Source: Apis mellifera (taxonomy: Eukaryota > Arthropoda > Insecta > Hymenoptera > Apidae). Taken from it: 64,000 nucleotides of DNA. Each line of letters starts with the position of its first letter. Within the stretch, counting starts at the first letter, position 1. The translations under genes and the position numbers were made by a program. Under the pieces are notes generated by a model. It searched no databases. It saw only the letters and a program-made list of their open reading frames with translations, and was not told the origin of the DNA. The stretch is from contig NC_037648.1 of assembly GCF_003254395.2 (NCBI RefSeq), positions 15,839,830 to 15,903,829 on the forward strand, written 5' to 3'. Positions 48,716 through 62,045 of the stretch are shown piece after piece.

Positions 48716-51700
48716 CTGATACGCGTTTATTACCAATTCGTCGCTCGTTAAATTATGCAACGATTTTGCATCCGACGGAAGACCATCCTTGGGTTTTCGT
48801 CCTTCGATCCAATTTAACGGGACTCCTGCAGCGGAATACTCGATGAACTACAAGGTATAAGGTTAAACGGATAAGATACATCTCATTAAAACGTGTAGCG
48901 ATAAAAACGTACGTCCTTATCTACAAAAGCATAATACGCTGCCTCTGTATCCCGTTCGTTGAAAACATTTTTTTCTGCATCGTCGTTCCTTCTTTGATCC
49001 TTCTTATTTCTTCCGTTAGATCTAGATCGTGCACGAGGAGAACTGCTGGCTGCTGGCTTTGCGGGAGATTTCCTTGGAGAAGGTGTTTTAATCGTTTTTG
49101 AATCCCTATTTTTCCTTGTTGGAGACTTTGATCTTTCATCTTCGCGTTTCGCTTTTGTGCTCAAAAAAGATGAATCTTCTTCGTTCATTCTCCTTTTATC
49201 AATTTCTTTCTTAGAAGTCGAAGGCAAAAGAAGAGAAAGATCTATCGACTGGGAACTCTTTTTGAAAAGATTTCGCAATTCATTTAAAGTGATGGCTAAA
49301 GACCAATCTTTATCTCGACGAATGCGCGTTACACGTGGAAATCTGATACTGATGCCATCAGCTGTGTGAACACCCTGATTGGTGAACTCTGCCCCCGTTA
49401 TTTCCCACACCGGTTGTTTCTGCAAATCATAAACGTTTTCGTTTGACCCGCTTTTAGCCGAGACTCGAACCAAATTATATCCAGATAATACCTTCGGATC
49501 CTTTGCAACAAAGTCGGGAATCATTGGTTTATTAGCGCGTAACCAACGCGGTACTTTAGTTGGATTCTTGCCTATTTTTATCATATCGAGCTCATCCTGA
49601 AGGCTTGCCAGAGTTGCATCGTCGTGACCAGTGTGTACCTGCATCGAATCGAATTTTAAATTTCGTTGGCGTTAAGCGTACGTTTATATGTACTTTATTT
49701 CTTACTTTGGTCACCGTTACCCAATTGTCACGATCTTCATCGTAGCAACCCATGAGGAATACAGACATCATACCTCCTAAAAATCAACGAAAAACGAATC
49801 AAATATAAAAAAATATGCACACGAAGCAACTCGATAGATCGAATAACGAACCTTTGTTCCCTGTACCGTACCATGCGCCGAGCACGACGAGATCTGCACT
49901 ATCGGCCATCGCACCGTCGTATAAATAATCCTTTTTTACCTTCAACCAGTGCCTTTTACCCGGTTCATATTTGCTCTACGAATAAGAACGCATATCCTTA
50001 GAATTTGGCACATACGGAATAAATTGATCATTTTATAAATAACATGCGTACGTGAATATCTTTGAGGACTAAGCCTTCAAGACCCATATTGAGAATCTTG
50101 GCGATCATTTTCGCTAAATCTTGAGAATTCTGAAATTATTACCTCAGATTACAATTTTCTACTTTTACGATATTGAATTCAAAAATTGAATCTTAAATTA
50201 TTTACATAGATTTCCTCCGTTTCCGAGAGCATTATTCTGTTTGGTATCTCTGACATTCTCTCCGTTAATATCTGTCTTCGCTCAATCATAGATCTGCGCA
50301 AAACGATTTATCTACATGCTAAATAAAACACGAACGACAGAAAAGTTGAAAAACTCACTTGTGCAACAAAACATGTCCGTTGTAATAAATACAATCGAAA
50401 ACGAACAAACAGGCATTTGCATCTTTGAATTCAGCTTTCTGAAAAACGAAACCGAACATGTACGATAATTTCAAAGAATTAAAGAGTTTCAACGAATAGA
50501 GTATTCGAACCTTATGAATGCCCAAGCTACCAAAGGGCAACGGTTTTCCGGTATTTGTATCGATCATGAGTATCTCGGAATCTAAAATCAGATCATCGCC
50601 GTCTGGAAAAGCTTGCGGAATATAATTCTTGAAGAGATTCACCTGGAACGAATACAAAAGATTTTACGCAAGTGTAAAAACGCGTTGGATAATATATAAT
50701 TAAGAATCGGAACGAAACAGATTCATTTACTTTATGAGAAAGCACTGGTTTCAAAGATCTGCTAAAGTATCGAAATTCGTTCCCTTTCTTGTGCACTTGA
50801 ACGCGTTCTCCATCGTACTTCACTTCGGCCAGCATTCCATTTGGACATTTCTTCATCGCCATTTCCACGGATTTGCAAGCCTCTGCCTGTTCCATTTTTA
50901 ACGCACTTTTAACGACAAAGGTTTACAAAGATTTGAAGAGGGCGAAGAGGATACAAAATGCTTTTACCAGCATAGGTAAAACGGGTGTCATAAGCGTAAT
51001 CTCGACATTGGATGAATTCGACTCTTGCTTCTTCGATTTCGACTTCTTCGATCGTTGCAAACACCGTTCGATGACGCTGTTCAAATCCCTGGATGTTTGG
51101 AAAGCCTCGTAAGCGTCTTCGTGCACCGCGGCCAAACTACGAGAATATGACGGAAAAATATTTGATCTAGTTTGATCGTCTAGCTTGCTATTTATATACT
51201 CACACATGTTTCGGACCGGCATTTATCCTTAAATCGTGCTTGATCAGCCGGATTATCATCTTTAGATCGTCCAGAGTGCATCTGAAAAAACGGGCGACGA
51301 TTCGGTTTCGAAAAAAACGACGAGATAGTGGAAAAAATAATTTACCTCGAGACGATGGAACAAAAGTGGCTAATTTGCTCCTCCTCTTTGGTTAAAAGCG
51401 ATAACTCTTGCAGAAATTCATCCACCTAATTAAAGGAAAAATAAATTAATGATTTACCTAACCTAACCTCTTCGCGCGTCTCTATGAATATCAAGAAGTT
51501 TGGATTGTATACATTGGATATTCATATCTACATATATTACAGATATTTGAAATTCGAGTCGATGTAGGATTTCGTTTGGCAATTCAGTTCGAGTTCCGTG
51601 ATAATCCGAAAAGCATCTAGGTTACCTGTTGAATGGTAAGCACGCTGTTTTCAGCTGGCTTTCGAGCGGCGCTTCTCTCGAAAAAGGATCGGATGGTTTC

Positions 51701-54369
51701 AGCTACGTCTCCTCGCTCGAGATGTTCCAGCATCTCGCCCTCGTCCTCGAGCAGTATCCGAGAGAACAGCTTGACCAATTGTTTGCTTTGCAAGTTGTAC
51801 ACCCTCTTCACGGCCCCGGGAAGCAACATTCTGCACCACAGCTTCACGTCGCTTTTAAAACCGTCTGAAAACCGTCATCCGATTTAAAAAAAATAATTCT
51901 TCGATTAAGAATATCTCTAAGTAAACTTTCTTTCGAGAAATCTGAAAAAAAAGTTAATTTCTAGATGCTTTATCATTTCTAGGATCCCCAAGTATCGCCA
52001 AGTATGCGCGACAATTGGCGAAAACAAATAAAGTGTTGTTCGGTTAAAGAAACGCCGTGGGTCATCTGCTCAAACGGTAAGATAGGAAAGGGACAAGTAA
52101 ACGGTAAAAAGAGAAAATGGAATCGAGTTGGACGTCGTCCGAAAGAATAATCCACGATCAGACGGGCGGTTATCGTGGCGGCAGTTATCGCCACTCGTAA
52201 TTTTCCATTCCGTTGTTGCATCCCGATGCGGTTTTCGTTCGTTTCTTTCGACGAAAGCGAAAGGGGGGAGGTGCGAACGCGTCCCGAACTAAAAACCTAA
52301 CCTCCAAATCTCGCGAGCAGGATGCGCTCGAAGAAAGGATCGAGACGCGAATTAAGGGCACAAGATCGAAAGCTTCGATGGATATTTTCGTGGAAATTAA
52401 GCGACGACCTCCTTTGCATCCAAGGAGTCGCATCATCGTTGCAAAACAGTTAGCAATCGTTATCGCAGCATCCGTGATATTTACTTGTGGTGAACGATAC
52501 CTTTTCCTTTCTTTCTTTTCAACTTTTTTTCTCCTCTTCCGATCCGTGAATACGAAAAATAAATTCTGTATCTATCTGTAGATCGTTCGCTTATTTTTCT
52601 CATTCATCTCATCACGGATTACGCGCGATATCGAAATACGTGGGTTACGAAAGATATATCGCGTATATAAAGAAAAAAAAAACACACACACACACAAAAA
52701 ATTGACGTCTTAACCCCGTCTTACAGGGTCAAAAGAGGCGGAGCGGAAATGAAAATTTCGTTTATCTTTCCGTTAGGTTTTAGGTAGAAGGAGATTGAGG
52801 TTCTCAGAGAGAGAAACTGTGAAATTGCAACCGAAATTGTTTCGCTCGTGCGAGTTTCGTAACACGCGTGTATCCAATTCTATCGCAGAAAATTAATTAG
52901 AGATCCGATGCCCCGGAGTCCCTGACCCCATTATCATCCGAATAAAATACCCTATAAAAATACGAAATTATCGCGGTGTTTACGTTGCGTGTGCGCGATA
53001 CCCGATGCACCACCTTGTCTCGAGATCGATTGTTCCTCGATATATCCTCGATCCGTTCTCTCAACGAGATTGGTCGATTACGTACTCGTTTCACTCGTCG
53101 ATCGATTCATCGAACGTATACGAACATATTCTTAACGAGTTCTCGAATAGCAGAATTAAGGGCTAAGTTAAAAAAGTAATTTGTTAAAAATAAAGTTATT
53201 CCAAGTATAATTATTTATTGAAACGTTTTGAATAACATTTATTCGTAGTTGTTATATATTCGTAGTCGATCCGTTTTTCGTATAACCTCGACCGTTCGAC
53301 GCTACAGTTATTCGCGATTATTATTACGTTTCGAACAATAAATTATCGAACTAACTTATCGAAGTAACTTTACTCTTAACCTCACTATTAAATTTTCCCC
53401 GTCATTCGGTCGACTGGTGTATCGTTCACTGGTAAAGTCTCGCAGAAGGACAGCACAGGGGACAGCACAGAGGAGTGTCTTTCGCTTCCCCACTTCGAAC
53501 GCTTTGTTGACAAACCTGACACCACACGCTACATAGAGTAGTTAAGAAGAGGTTATAATTTCGAATATTCGGAATCGTGGTTATTTTCATCTATGAAGTT
53601 ACATAAGGATAATCGAAACTATTAATTATTTCGACACATTATATCGATATCTATTCGTACAATTATTATCTTAATCACTCGAATACGAAATTACATTTAT
53701 AAATTAAACTATCGTTCAACAAATCGTAATCAGCCTACGCATATTGAGAAATAGCGAGGAATAAGAAGTTGGAATTCTTCTAAACACTATGTCCAATGCA
53801 TTCAAGTTATTTAAATACTTGATCGTCGAAATGTGTGCGAAAATAGGCGTTTCCTTCCAAAGGAAACTTTTTTCCATCCAGTGAACAATAAATAAACTCT
53901 CTCGATTCCATTCTCTGAAACCAGAGAAATGGAAAATCACCGCGATTTGGTTGTAAAAGTTGTAAAATAATCGGGATACGGGTGAAAAATACAGGATAAA
54001 GAAATAAAGAGAGTGGGTGTTATCGATCGAACTGGGAATTTAACCACCGATAAATTCGACGGTTGCACGTCTATTGTGCGATAAATTATATCCGTGTCAC
54101 GGAACAAACCTTCTTTTTAATAATTTTTTTTTCACGAGAGAGAGAGAGAGAGAAAGAAAGAAGAAATACAAGATAACTTCGACGCACATTTTCGATTCGA
54201 TTTGGAACATCGATAAGACGAAGCTAGTACATATATAGTCTCTCTAAACAGTTATGAATCATTACCTACGCAGTAAGATTACGCAACGCGGAAATCAGCA
54301 ACGAAGAAACGATACGTATCGATTCTCGTAATCGAAAAAATACGAAAAGGGGAGGGGGGAGGGGGGGGG

Positions 54370-54402
<33 letters not shown>

Positions 54403-55345
54403 AAAATTTTCGCAGGAATTCTATTCGAAGGGTTACGAAACACACCAGCTACAGTTCAATAATGCAAATATCTTTTGCACGCATTTAACGAGCGCATCTC
54501 GTAATTCCTTGTTCCAAGTGTGAAAACAAACGATGGTATTAATTCCGGGAACCGTGCATACGATCTAACACACATATATATATATATATATGATCGATCT
54601 ATATCGTTTCACGCTTTTACTCGAACGTTGCATCAGGCTCAATGATCGTCGAATCATCGAATTTCTTTCGTCGAGAGAATTGACGAAATCGATCGATCGA
54701 GAAGAGGAAGAAAGGGGGGGGGGGGGGAAATTGAAGAAAATCGTTAAAAGGAAAAAATCGTTATCGGGGAGGAGACGACGGCGAAAAATTTTACGCGCGA
54801 ATTGCGCTCGATAAGAGATTGAGGATAAGTCGGGCGCGTTCCCGCGGTGTGTCGCAAGATCGGGCTCGATCGATAACTCGTAGGGAGATGATTGTTGTTT
54901 GACCTCTCGCACGCGCGTCCCTCCGAAAACCGCGATCTCGGAGGGAAAGGAAGAGGAGAAGGGAGAATAGAGAAGAGAGATAACGAGGTCGATACAACAC
55001 GACGAAATAGACGAAAAAATTACGCGATTCGACCGACGGTCGGTCGAATTTTTTTTTTTCTTCTCGTTCCGTGCGATTACGATTATATTGCGGGTCCCGA
55101 GCGAACGAGCGAGCGAAGAGGAGGCAAATAAAAGCTCGGTCGCAGCAAAAGCGGAGGTGACTTCATACGTTTAGATTAAAGAAGAGCGCGGTAATTAATG
55201 ATCGATTGGCCGAAGGAAACGCGAGAGAACGATAGAGAGAGGTCACCACCAAGATACCACCAATCGTACAAAGTGTAGTTCCGCGGACGAACGATAACGC
55301 AGCTTCGCTTCAATGAGATTTTCCACGGGTTACGCGAAAGAAGGC

Positions 55346-55422
<77 letters not shown>

Positions 55423-58051
55423 CCTTCTTTTCTCTTCATTCCCCCTCCCTAATTTCAGATATAAATTTTCTCGATAAAATTTCAATAATTGATTTTTCCA
55501 CATAAACTTCATAAGAAAACATAATCATAATAATCTTTTTATAAATAACTTTATAAATTAAATTTATGAATAAAAATGTCATTTTAAAATATCCAATTCT
55601 ATTATTTAATAAAATTAATTTAAAAATATTATACCCTATAATCATTCCTACTATAATTATTTTAAACACTATTAATTTATAAACTAATAATAAATTAATT
55701 CTTATTAAATTGAAAATCAACTTACTATATACTAATCTAAAAATCATTATTAACAATATAGAAATACATATAATTTTATCTTCTTTTATATAAATAACAT
55801 TTAATATTAAATATTTTCTAGTTATAACTAAAATTATTCGGAATGAATAAGATACAGTAAAAATTGTTCCAATAATTAAATTAATTATTTTTCTAAAAAA
55901 AAAATATTCAATAATTAAATCTTTAGAATAATAACCTACTAAAAAAGGAAAACCACATAATCTTAAAATTGAAAAAAATTAAAATTATTCTTTTTAATGG
56001 ATAAATATAATATATTCCATAATATATTCGAATATCTTGATTTCTATATATATAATGTATATATCTTCCAACACATATAAATATTAATGATTTAAATATT
56101 GCATGAATAAATAAATGTAAAAACACTAATTCAGTTGAACCAATTGATAATATCCTTATTATAAATCCTAATTGTCTTAAAGTTGAATAAGCAACAACTT
56201 TTTTTAAATCTAATTCAAAATTTGCAACTAATCCAGCAAATAATATTGTTAATCTAGAAATTAATAAAAGGAGAGCTTATAATCTTACATTTTTTTTCTT
56301 TTTTGATTCTGGTTTCTCGAAACAATTTTTCTCCTCGTTTACTTTTCGTACATGATTATCCTGGACATTAACCCACGTTGAAAAAGTAACTAAAGTAAAA
56401 AAAAAAAAAATTAAAAATAAAGTTACTTAAAAAAAAAAAATAATTATTTTAAATAAAATGCCCAAATAACATTTATTCATACTCGTCTTTATTCGCGGTT
56501 ATTATTACATAACTTTATTCGCAACTTGGACTACTAAATTTTTATCGATCGTGGGTCAAGTCGCGATAGGTGGCTACGCGATGAAAACAAAGGGATCGAA
56601 TTCGAAAGAAATGGAAATAATATGGATTATATCGCGGGAAAATCGAATTAACAAGGCAAGTTTCTAGGAAAGTGTTCCAATTTCCAACAATTGGGTCTCT
56701 TCCTCTTCCGAGAAACTACAAACTGTGCGTGCGAATGCACAGGATGGATAGAGCCGGTGGCACGTGGCGGAGCGCAACGATGCCCCGATTCGAACACCGA
56801 AACGGGCTGCTGCCGTTGCCGTTGCCGCTGCCGCTGCTGCTCGATGGAATTCCGTTCCTATTCTCCTCATCATCGTCGAAAATAGAGCTACCGCGCCATT
56901 TAGACGCGCAAATCGCTTGGTACAATGCCGGTATTCTTCCTTTCCCGATGCCCGATATTTCCACTTGGCCAAAACGAATCGATCCGCGGATTCTTGATAG
57001 AGATACCGAATTAGAACCTGTTGCGTCTATTTATATGCCCGATATATCGAAGAATTTGTTTCGCGTTGTAACAAGTGTTTCATCGATGCGTCGCGCAGTG
57101 GTTCGAATAACGTGTATTAACAAAAATTCAAATTCTTGTAAAATACAATCGTTTCATCAACACAATATATACAACAATTGTAATGTTAAAATTTTAAACC
57201 CTCTTTTTTACGGAATAAACGAAATATACGTAATATTAAAATTAATTTCAACTTATATTTCTAATTTTAGTTGGCAATTTTTTTATTCCTTTCAATATTC
57301 GAGCGATCAGAATAATATATTCTTACAATTTTTAATTTTATCATTTTTATTCGTCAACTATTTAGGCCTATATCTATATATAATTTGTAGAATAGAATTG
57401 TCAAGGATATTCCCTACCAAATAATAATTTCTTTCTTTCAATAAATATTTTTCCTCAACATCTCCATCTTCCTCAACATCAGTTTCTTTACACTACCATT
57501 TCTAATTCTCAAGGTCCAGTTTATCGTACGTTTGTGAAATTCGAAACGCTTTCCTAAGTTAATTGCCTGCCGCTACTTTTTTGCTACGTCCGTCGCGTAG
57601 ATATTTTCTGCGGTTACTTAAGAATCACAAATATTTGTACACTCGTATACTTTTTTATACATTCGATTATTATATTTAGTCATACTTTTTATGTTTTATA
57701 TATATATATATATATATTTTCAACGAAAAAAAAAACAGTACATGTAAGCTCGAAATCGAGAAAGAATAATTTTGTTACCTTCTGTTATTCCAAAATTCTT
57801 TCTTTCTATTCTTATTTCCCCACCACTCTTCTCTGTTTACGATTACTTGGAATAATTAAGTTCAACCTTGAAAAAAATTTCTCTCTACAGAACAATGATA
57901 CCCGTCTCGTGTTAATTTATTATTACATATCTGGACCGAGTAGAGAAGAGATAAGCGCTAAATATCCTTGCCCTCGAAGAATTCGCGTAAATGTATTTAC
58001 GTCCATTGAAAAGGAGGAATCGTGTTACTAGATCGACGGCCGCGGGAAGAA

Positions 58052-58087
<36 letters not shown>

Positions 58088-60541
58088 TTCGATAGGAGAG
58101 GAGAATTCGCGTTTTTCGTCGATTCTTTCGAAAATATCAAAGGCGAGGTTGTGGTCTCGTTTATCGATAACGGTTAATTGCCCGGCCACCAATAAATTTC
58201 TCTCCCCCCCCCCTCTCTCCTCTTAATTTTCAATCTCTTCTAATCAAATGATTAATTTCGCCAATTTCTCGAGAGGAGAAACCTCTCTTTTTCATCCTAT
58301 CCAAAAAAAAAAAGAAAAAAACAACGAGCGATAGAGAGAGAGAGGTTATCGTAGATGATATACCTACGTCACTTTGCTCACACAGATAATCGTGACAGAG
58401 AATCGAATCGCGATCAAGCCCCCCCGTGAAAATCTCGAAAAATATCGATAAAAGAGAGGAGGCGTGAGAGGAGCAGGGAGGGGGGAGAAAAAAGATTAAT
58501 TGGAAGGTCGCGAAATCGAACGCGTCTCTCCTTCATTGTCTCTCTGATTGACAATGAGAGAGAGAGAGAGAGAGAGAGAGAATTAAAAAAGAGAGAGAGA
58601 GAGAGAGAGAGAGGAGACGCGAGTCTAGCGCGCGATAATCTAGCAGGGGAGGGAAGAAAGAGGCGCATGAAGAAAGAGGGAAAGAATGGGCGAGCGTCTG
58701 GAGCCAAGCTGGCTGCACGAGAAGGGGCTCGACACCGCGTCTACGAACCGAACTTGATTAGGTGGGGACAGCTGAGCTTATAAGACACCAGAGCACCAAC
58801 CTTCGAGACTAATAGTCGCGAAACGGTGAATGTGTAGTGAACCACCTAGCCTTCACGCTTTCCGCGAGACAAGTAATAACAATAATAATAAAAAAACAAC
58901 GATAATAATAATAATAATAAAAAAAAATAATAATAAAATAATAAAGAAACGGTAAAAACGGTTTTTCATTTTTCGACGAGATAAGTGACGAGATCATTCG
59001 AGTGATAACGTTGGATGATATCACGAGACGATAAATCGATCGAATTTTCAATCGAGACTTTTTTCTCCCGTGACTGACGACAAATTCGAAACATCGGGAA
59101 AAGGAAAAAGCGTAACAACCGAGAGACTTTCGACAGTCGAGTAAGTATATACGTATATATGTACGTACATGTATACATACGCACACACCGGGCGCACGTA
59201 CACACGCGACACGTATACACGCGACACGTACACACGACTCGTTCGTCGAGATACGGGAAAAATGGATGATCGAGAAATATTCATAGACCGATCATTTCGT
59301 AAAATCGGATAGACATCGAGGATGCCAACGATAAATCGAATCAATTCTTACGAATTCAAAAGAGAAAGAGTAATCTTCGTTCGATTTATTAATTTACCAT
59401 TGGAAAAATTGAACTCACCAGCTTCGGATCCTTTGCTGAACAAGCTTTTCATGACGGCCGTTTTTTCGGTATACGCGTCCACTTTTGCCACATCGTTGCA
59501 AACCCGTTGAAATTCCTTGAACGAATCGTCTCTCGTCGCTCTTTTCTCTGGGCTCCTGGTCGCCGAGGAGCTATCCGTTTCTTCCTTCTCGCTCGAGGAT
59601 ATCGAATCGTTCTTCTTCTTCTTCTTCTCATTCTCCTTCTCTTTCTCCTTAGTTTTTTTGCTCGGAGAAGGATCGGATTTCGTGCCAATGTCACTTTTGC
59701 GCTTTCTCGCTTCCACTGCTTTCCCCTTAGGAGTGTGATCTGGAGAAAAAAGAAATGTTTCGATAAACAATAAATTTGTATATTCTCGAATTAAATTTTC
59801 AATGTACATTGTTGTACATTTTTCGAATTAATATTCGATCGAATTAAAAAAACGTTCGTGTCGATAAACAATATTTGTATATTCTCGAATTAAATTTTCA
59901 ATGTATATTGTTGTACATTTTTCGAATTAATATTCGATCGAATTAAAAAAACGTTCGTGTCTTCTATCGCGACGCGATAAACGATATTTTCGAATTTCTT
60001 TATCGACCGGTCCGTCGGTATACATTCTATTATTTAATTCGTGGAGAGAAAGAATTTCTCTCGGGCGCGGAATTTCTTTATCGACCGATCCCCCGGTTTT
60101 ATTTATTCTTAAATAATTCAATTATTTAATTCGAAAGAAAGACGAACAACGAGAAAGGCTCTCTCTCGGGCGTCGAGATCACCGATGGAAGGAGAGAGGG
60201 AGGAGAGAGAAAGAAAGAAGATACTTACTTTTCGAATCCTTTTCGAACTCTTCGATCATACGAAGCACGATCGCTCTGTCCTCCTTGCTCAGATCTTCCC
60301 ACCCGCTCACGTCCTCCGCGGGATCGTCTATTCGCTTGGTACTGGCTCTCTGTTTAGCGAATACCTCGAATAGGCAGGTCAGGTGATGCCACGCTTTCAT
60401 CTTGCCATCCGTGAACGGATTCGCGACCAATTTGGCGATCCTCACCGTGTCCTTCTCTATTGGACACTTGCACTTCTTGCATTTGGCCCGCCCACTTTTC
60501 GCCCTCTCCACCGCGAACGGTTTCTCCTCGTCGTTCGACAT
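48698..60541 (-). CDS. LIG3: DNA ligase III
   Basis: ATP-dependent ligase sealing single-strand breaks in nucleus and mitochondria (family knowledge). Exons (minus): 60541-60229, 59739-59419, 51864-51626, 51425-51346, 51281-51204, 51136-50968, 50886-50731, 50642-50511, 50438-50359, 50293-50206, 50129-50052, 49975-49852, 49776-49706, 49638-48913, 48847-48698. Phases match, giving 934 residues. The N-terminal PARP-type zinc finger (about 10-100: CKKC, WHHLTC) is specific to ligase III. A Lys/Glu/Ser linker follows, then the DNA-binding domain and the adenylation domain with active-site Lys in EVKYDGERVQ (near 423), LDSEIL, EGLVLKD and WLKVKKDYL. The OB-fold ends in the 49638-48913 exon. The tail is basic and Ser-rich (RKSPAKPAASSSPRARSRSNGR). 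I cannot see a C-terminal BRCT domain, nor a mitochondrial leader before the first Met. Confidence 0.93.
53165..53405. repeat. Dispersed repeat family 2, copy 2
   Basis: In the large ligase intron. It shares the ordered segments AAGTTAAAAAA, CATTTATTCGT, TTCGCGATTATTATTA and GAAGTAACTTTA through CTATTAAATTTTCCCC with copy 1, and is probably the fullest copy in the window. Confidence 0.7.
54354..54400. repeat. Poly(G)/poly(A) tract
   Basis: Runs of G (GGGGAGGGGGGAGGGGGGGGGG type) lead into C and then about 27 A. A second G-run lies at 54715-54727. Confidence 0.85.
55349..55413. repeat. (TA)n microsatellite next to the NUMT
   Basis: About 65 bp of pure TA/AT dinucleotide, 30 bp before the mitochondrial block. 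Confidence 0.9.
55443..56276 (-). pseudogene. ND5: Nuclear copy of mitochondrial ND5 (NUMT) inside a LIG3 intron
   Basis: This block is suddenly over 80 percent AT. Read on the minus strand with the invertebrate mitochondrial code it gives ND5 segments: LFAGLVANFELDLKK, STELVFLHLFIHAMFKSL, YYGMYYIYPLK, then after a one-base insertion in a T-run near 55975, GFPFLVGYYSKD, and TVSYSFRM. Standard-code reading is also broken. The fragment covers the central and C-terminal part of ND5. It is flanked at its left by a (TA)n run (55349-55413). NADH dehydrogenase function is lost; it is an inert insertion. Confidence 0.88.
56395..56550. repeat. Dispersed repeat family 2, copy 3 (partial)
   Basis: Shares ATAACATTTATTC, TTATTCGCGGTTATTATTAC and ACTTTATTCGCAACTT...CTACTAAATTTT with copies 1 and 2, with internal deletions. 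It directly follows the mitochondrial insertion. Confidence 0.55.
57089..57775. repeat. Dispersed repeat, copy B (paired with 45098-46085)
   Basis: Same family as the copy in AstC intron 2, shorter through internal deletions. It lies inside the large DNA ligase III intron. A plus-strand open frame running from 56672 into this repeat is probably accidental. Confidence 0.75.
58779..58810 (+). promoter_or_regulatory. Possible plus-strand TATA promoter in the LIG3 intron
   Basis: TATAAG at 58779-58784, preceded by a GA-rich region and an E-box CAGCTG, with a candidate start about 26-30 bp downstream. No open frame follows it. It would give a transcript antisense to LIG3. Weak, motif-only. Confidence 0.25.
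59761..59960. repeat. Tandem duplication of about 100 bp in LIG3 intron 1
   Basis: Copies 59761-59861 and 59862-59960 are almost identical, both running from CGATAAACAA to AACGTTCGTGT, with a 2 bp difference in length and one C/T change. Confidence 0.92.
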
Positions 60542-61129
60542 CCTTCTTCGCCCCTCCTCTTCCCTTAGGAAAGCAAACCTAGGAAGTAAATTGGTTGATA
60601 AAATCTATCTATCTATCTATCTATCTAACTATCCTACCTCTTTTTTTCCCAAATTGAAAGTAAATAGAGGGACGAATTAACATTGAAAGGAATCGCGTGG
60701 AAAAAAAATGCTCGATCCATGTTTCGAGCGTCGAGGAGTGCAGGTAAACGGTTCACGGGACGTGAATGGTTAGTGGTCCGCGTCAAGGATCGGGCGGACG
60801 CAACGCTGTTCGAAACTCTCGATAAAATCAGAGGCAAGATTCGTAACGATAATACGAATAATAGGGAGAGAGAGAGATTTGTGGAGAGGGATGCACAATA
60901 TACGTTTGACATTTCCAATTGCATTTAATCTTAAAGGAGGAATTCGCACCGATCTTATGAATCCTACCACGTTGATTCCCGTTGCAAAGCGAGAATTCGC
61001 ATAGAGGATAATTCCTCAATTACTTGTCTGCTTATTATTATCATTCAATCTCTATATATATATATATATATATAGTGAAAGAAATTTTACATGCTCGGGT
61101 GGGCCGATATTCTAACAGCTGAAATTACG

Positions 61130-61215
61130 AACTAACTTAAACATAATTTATTTCAAAACATAGTAATAAATTACGAATAAATGTTATTCAATATTGTTAA
61201 CTAATTTTCTCAACG
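61130..61215. repeat. Dispersed repeat family 2, copy 4 (fragment, inverted)
   Basis: The complement reads TTGAATAACATTTATTCGTA, matching copy 2 at about 53228-53249. Short, so tentative. Confidence 0.4.
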
Positions 61216-61671
61216 GATTAATACCCAACTCTGATTAAATTAAACTTTCATTCTTATATATATTCTCTTTTCCGCAGAACGTCGCGACTTATTAAAATCG
61301 CACATTTCCATTTCTTTTTTCCATTCAAGATTTCGTTGTTACGCGAAACGAAGGAGAAGGAAAAAAAGGAGAATGGCCATGAAGGATTCGTTCGAACAGA
61401 GACGCAAAAATATCGACGCTTGTTGTTGTTGTTATTATTGGTCCGCCATTTTGCCGGGCGTGCGATTTACCGAGATGCGTGGAAAAAAAGGAGGTGGTGG
61501 GGGGGAGGGGGGAATCGGAGGCCCGGATAAGGAGAGACCGTTAATTGAACGAGACCGATAAACGGCTAGGGGGCAGTTATCGTCCGTTAACGAGGCGATT
61601 GGTCGGCATCGATGTCGTCGTATCGAAATACCCAAGTCAACCGTGGTGGGAGATCGCGCGTCTAATTATCC

Positions 61672-62045
<374 letters not shown>

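Larger units (their letters stand above)
51865..59418 (-). other. Large intron of LIG3 (7.5 kb)
   Basis: Between donor GCTG|GTGAGT (59419/59418) and acceptor TTTTCAG|ACGG (51865/51864). It holds the NUMT, copies of two dispersed repeat families, (G)n-(A)n tracts at 54354-54400, poly(A) 58055-58083, (GA)n 58551-58612 and a possible plus-strand TATA promoter at 58779. No ligase coding sequence was found in it. Confidence 0.65.

Noticed and set aside
51455..51475. CCTAACCTAACC resembling insect telomere repeat (TTAGG)n
   Set aside because: Only two units, inside a LIG3 intron; similar short motifs at 24370-24400 and 52297 are too short to mean telomeric insertion.
56672..57424. Plus-strand frame of 250 codons in the LIG3 intron
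   Set aside because: Leu/Pro-rich start from a CCGTTG repeat, and its second half runs through a dispersed repeat; no domain or promoter seen.
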